Shown here: positions 18,059 through 20,061 of the stretch, in pieces
Position numbering within the stretch: the stretch's first letter is position 1
Layout of the letters: each line of letters begins with the position of its first letter
NCBI GenBank assembly: GCA_003550305.1
Contig: QKYT01000027.1
Span: 132,786-152,846, forward strand
Length of the DNA: 20,061 bases
Reading direction: 5' to 3'
Source: Glomus cerebriforme
Taxonomy: Eukaryota > Glomeromycota > Glomeromycetes > Glomerales > Glomeraceae
Made by a program: the position numbers and the translations under genes
Notes under the pieces: model-generated
Told to the model about the DNA's origin: nothing
The model's database searches: none
What the model saw: the letters and a program-made list of their open reading frames with translations, nothing else

Positions 18059-18176
18059 AAATTTTAATGTTACTAAATGATAGGTGTTATATTTATATAT
18101 CATTATATGATCACATGACGGGGTGAGAAATATTGATCTCACCCTGGGATGAGGAATAAATTTTCCCTAAAAAAAA

Positions 18177-18553
18177 ATCCAAATTATAAGTTAAAATTGC
18201 TTAAGATTTATTATTATAGAATAAATTTAGCATATAGTATATATAATTATTATTGTTTTAGAATTTATAAAATAAAAAATTTATTAATGTACATATAGTA
18301 TATAAATATGTATTATGATAAATATAGCTATGTTAATAGTAGTATCATGCATTTATTTATATTTTAATTTATTTATTTGTATCATGTTATCACGATGAAA
18401 CTATTTATATTATAAGATCCTATTGTTAATATTTGACCTTTTGGCATAATCAAGATGAATAAAATAAAACAAGAAAATTTTAGTTATGGTAAACAATATG
18501 ATGCTTCAAATTATGCATTACATATAATTTTCTTGTTATATTTGTTTTCTTTG
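18177..18553. other. AT-rich spacer after the MULE
   Basis: No gene is supported. A plus-strand frame from ATG 18455 (MNKIKQENFSYGKQYDASNY) runs into the tandem repeat that follows; the first 25 residues have a mixed composition, but nothing else supports them as a gene start. Confidence 0.35.
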
Positions 18554-18653
18554 TCTTTTGTTATATATTTTTTTTCTGTCTTTTATTATATATATTTCCT
18601 CTGTCTTTTGTTATATATATTTCCTTTATCTTTTGTTATATATATTTCATTTA
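18554..18653. repeat. 25-bp tandem repeat, four copies
   Basis: The unit TCTTTTGTTATATATATTTC plus about five bases is repeated four times with small changes. Read on the plus strand it gives a hydrophobic pattern (LSFVIY...), which is a by-product of the T-rich unit. Confidence 0.75.
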
Positions 18654-18696
18654 TTTTTTTATCATCAATTATCTAATTAAAGAATCTGTCTAATAG

Positions 18697-19330
18697 CTTA
18701 ATGAAACAAATTCAAATTTATTTATTGATAATAAAACAGATTTAAATTCATTTATTGATAATAAAATAAACTTAAATTCATTCATTTATGATGAAACAGA
18801 TAAATCCAATAGATCAGATAAGTCACCTAATTCTTTAGAATTAACTTTTAAAATTATCTTTACTAACTGGAAAGACTTCAAAAGTTAGATATATAGATTT
18901 GTGTTAAAAGAGAGTTTTAATTATAAGATTAGAATAAATGAAACTATTTAAGGTGTAATGTGAAAGGCTACTTATAAATATGCAAAATCTGAGACTCATA
19001 ATTCACAAATTATATTAAATACAACAAAAAATGCAATACTCATTTTTAATGAATACTATATCCTTAAAAACTTAACATTATTCATCCAAAAATAGGAGTT
19101 GTAAAAATAAATTTGTTTAATAATAAACATAATTATAATATTTACTTATTCTAATAATTCAAGAAATAGCTTTGCAATTTCAGAAGTTAACAAAAAAAAT
19201 GTTAGCTAATATAGAGAAGTACATCATTCAAGAGTAAATAGATTTGGTATCTATATATCCTCTATTAAAGTATTATAACTATTTAGATTAACCTATTCAC
19301 AAAAAAGAATTATATAATGTAATTTATTAG
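18697..19330 (+). pseudogene. N-terminal fragment of a second FAR1/MULE-type transposase
   Basis: The plus strand reads LNETNSNLFIDNK, then two more related 10-residue repeats (30-bp tandem repeat, 18706-18795: TDLNSFIDNK, INLNSFIYDE), SPNSLELTFKIIFTNWKDFK, a TAG, IYRFVLKESFNYKIRINETI, TAA, GVM, TGA and KATYKYAKSETHNSQI. After frame changes, INLFNNKHNYNIY, EIALQFQKLTKKMLANIEKY and HKKELYNVIY follow. This order (WxxFxxW-like entry, basic FAR1-like segment, NxHNH-like block, helical region) parallels the N-terminus of MULE transposases. The stops sit where Trp, Gln and Arg are expected. The DDE, SWIM and knuckle parts are absent and no terminal repeat was found, so this is a truncated relic of a family different from the complete MULE beside it. 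Confidence 0.55.
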
Positions 19331-19792
19331 TTTTGATAAAAATACAATCTAAAAGATATATATATCTCTCAAATATTTCAACTATTAATAGATTAAAAGA
19401 ATTTAGAGTTGCTTTAAATTGTAAAGATATGATTAGATCCAATCTCAAGAAGATTGATTTCTCTCTTATAGATATCATTTATATAAAGAGAATTATACAG
19501 CAAGTATAATTGTATAATGATATCATTATAGTTGATAATATTTATAATATAAACTGATTTTAGATAATTTTTTGTATTATAACTTTAATTGATAATAACT
19601 ACAAAATCAGAATTGTGATATGTGCAATAATTTAAAATAAAATACTAGATATTTATCAATAGATATTTAATAATATATTTGCCAAAACAGGTATTTTTCC
19701 AGAAGTCATTTTTTTTAATTCTGATTCTTCTTTAGTTTATTTGATCAAGGATATTTATTCCAATACTTAGTACCTGCTACTTTACAGAAACT
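19331..19792. other. AT-rich region without a gene
   Basis: Possible residual coding from the preceding relic (IDRLKEF-like words near 19390) could not be followed. The palindrome ATAATGATATCATTAT lies near 19512. Nothing else was identified. Confidence 0.35.
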
Positions 19793-19970
19793 TTAATATT
19801 TATAAATATATTAACAATATTTTTGACATATATCAAANGTATAATATTTGCATTTATGTTATNTCTNTTGTAACTATATGCTTACAATATGATAAACATA
19901 TGACATAAAATTTTAATATTATATGGCAATCATATGTCAAAAATATTGTTAACATATTTATGAATATTAA
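19793..19970. repeat. Inverted repeat with 40-bp arms
   Basis: The left arm (19793-19832, TTAATATTTATAAATATATT...) and the reversed right arm (19931-19970, TTAATATTCATAAATATGTT...) match over about 40 bp, both ending AACAATATTTTTGACATAT. The spacer is about 98 bp and includes three N bases; words like CATATGTTAA continue beyond the right arm. It could be a decayed MITE or foldback element; no target duplication was found. Confidence 0.6.
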
Positions 19971-20061
19971 TTTTATATATCAATTATATATCAAACATAT
20001 GTTAATAATATAATTTAGAAATAGTAATCACATGTTGAAAATATGTTAGAAATAACTAGTA

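Larger units (their letters stand above)
14431..18167. mobile_element. Mutator-like element (MULE), 3737 bp, with tRNA-like long terminal repeats and a 9-bp target duplication
   Basis: The left end reads GGGAAAATTTATTTCTCATC and the reversed right end GGGAAAATTTATTCCTCATC. The two sides then stay highly similar for about 400 bp or more as inverted repeats. TAAAAAAAA occurs immediately outside both ends (14422-14430 and 18168-18176), a 9-bp duplication as expected for the Mutator superfamily. The A-rich target makes this duplication less diagnostic than a mixed sequence. Inside is one minus-strand FAR1/MULE transposase gene with SWIM and CCHC zinc motifs. Ends, target duplication and gene content therefore agree. 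The terminal repeats are unusual because they consist of tandem tRNA-like units. Confidence 0.88.
17742..18167 (-). repeat. Right terminal inverted repeat of the MULE
   Basis: Reversed, it repeats the left side: GGGAAAATTTATTCCTCATC, TCACCCCGTCATGTGATCAT, the TTTAGTAACATTAAAATT leader, tRNA-like head (18058-17979), tail with the hairpin AACAAAAATCC/GGATTTTTGTT (17917-17942), a second leader and a second head (17829-17754), then a T-rich run. Similarity stops just after the second head. Confidence 0.8.

Noticed and set aside
18455..18676. A small membrane protein
   Set aside because: The hydrophobic stretch is a translation of a 25-bp T-rich tandem repeat; no start context, homologue or neighbour supports it.
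19293..19478. A minus-strand open frame of 61 codons
   Set aside because: It lies over the plus-strand MULE relic in AT-rich DNA, and shows no motif.

Overview
The window reads as nuclear DNA of a very AT-rich, repeat-laden fungus. Short introns of about 70-80 bp with GTAAGT-type donors, Plavaka-like (Tnp2/Transposase_21) and FAR1/MULE transposase relics, and the style of the uncharacterised multi-exon genes all fit an arbuscular mycorrhizal fungus (Glomeromycotina, Rhizophagus-like). That assignment is inference from family resemblance, not from a search. No rRNA, CRISPR, bacterial operon or intact housekeeping gene is visible. Isolated N bases point to a draft assembly.

Layout. 1-291 (minus): RNase H-like end of a non-LTR-type polyprotein, still open and running off the window. 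1393-2893 (minus): broken multi-exon gene of unknown function with a pogo-like MITE (2091-2514) in an intron. 2971-3190 (plus): two-exon relic. 3322-5204 (minus): broken unknown gene split by a 542-bp palindromic MITE (3528-4069). 5518-6835: Tc1/mariner element whose transposase keeps one frame but has six stops. 7485-10605 (minus): decayed Plavaka/CACTA-like transposase with a recognisable 69-bp intron. 10737-10998: tandem repeats in the divergent upstream region. 11171-12789 and 12977-13606 (plus): two broken or nearly intact spliced genes, the first carrying a second copy of the palindromic MITE (11869-12409). 13809-14038: 90-bp minisatellite. 14431-18167: a structurally complete 3737-bp Mutator-like element (MULE) with a 9-bp target duplication. 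18554-19330: tandem repeats and an N-terminal fragment of a second MULE-type protein. 19793-19970: an inverted repeat.

Most notable is the MULE. Its long terminal inverted repeats are built from tandem units, each with a tRNA-like head (pairing acceptor arm, D and T arms, Pol III box-like motifs, TTTT just after the 3' end) and a tail containing a perfect or near-perfect 12-bp hairpin. Second is a family of 541/542-bp full-length palindromes with (C/T)ACTGG ends and 3-bp target duplications. Both copies lie inside exons, and removing the copy plus one duplication restores the host reading frame locally. Third, premature stops across unrelated genes fall mostly where Gln, Arg or Trp is expected, as C-to-T / G-to-A change would produce.

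The window is best seen as a transposon graveyard in which four or more DNA-transposon superfamilies have inserted into or beside dispersed gene families. Nearly all coding entries are pseudogenes.
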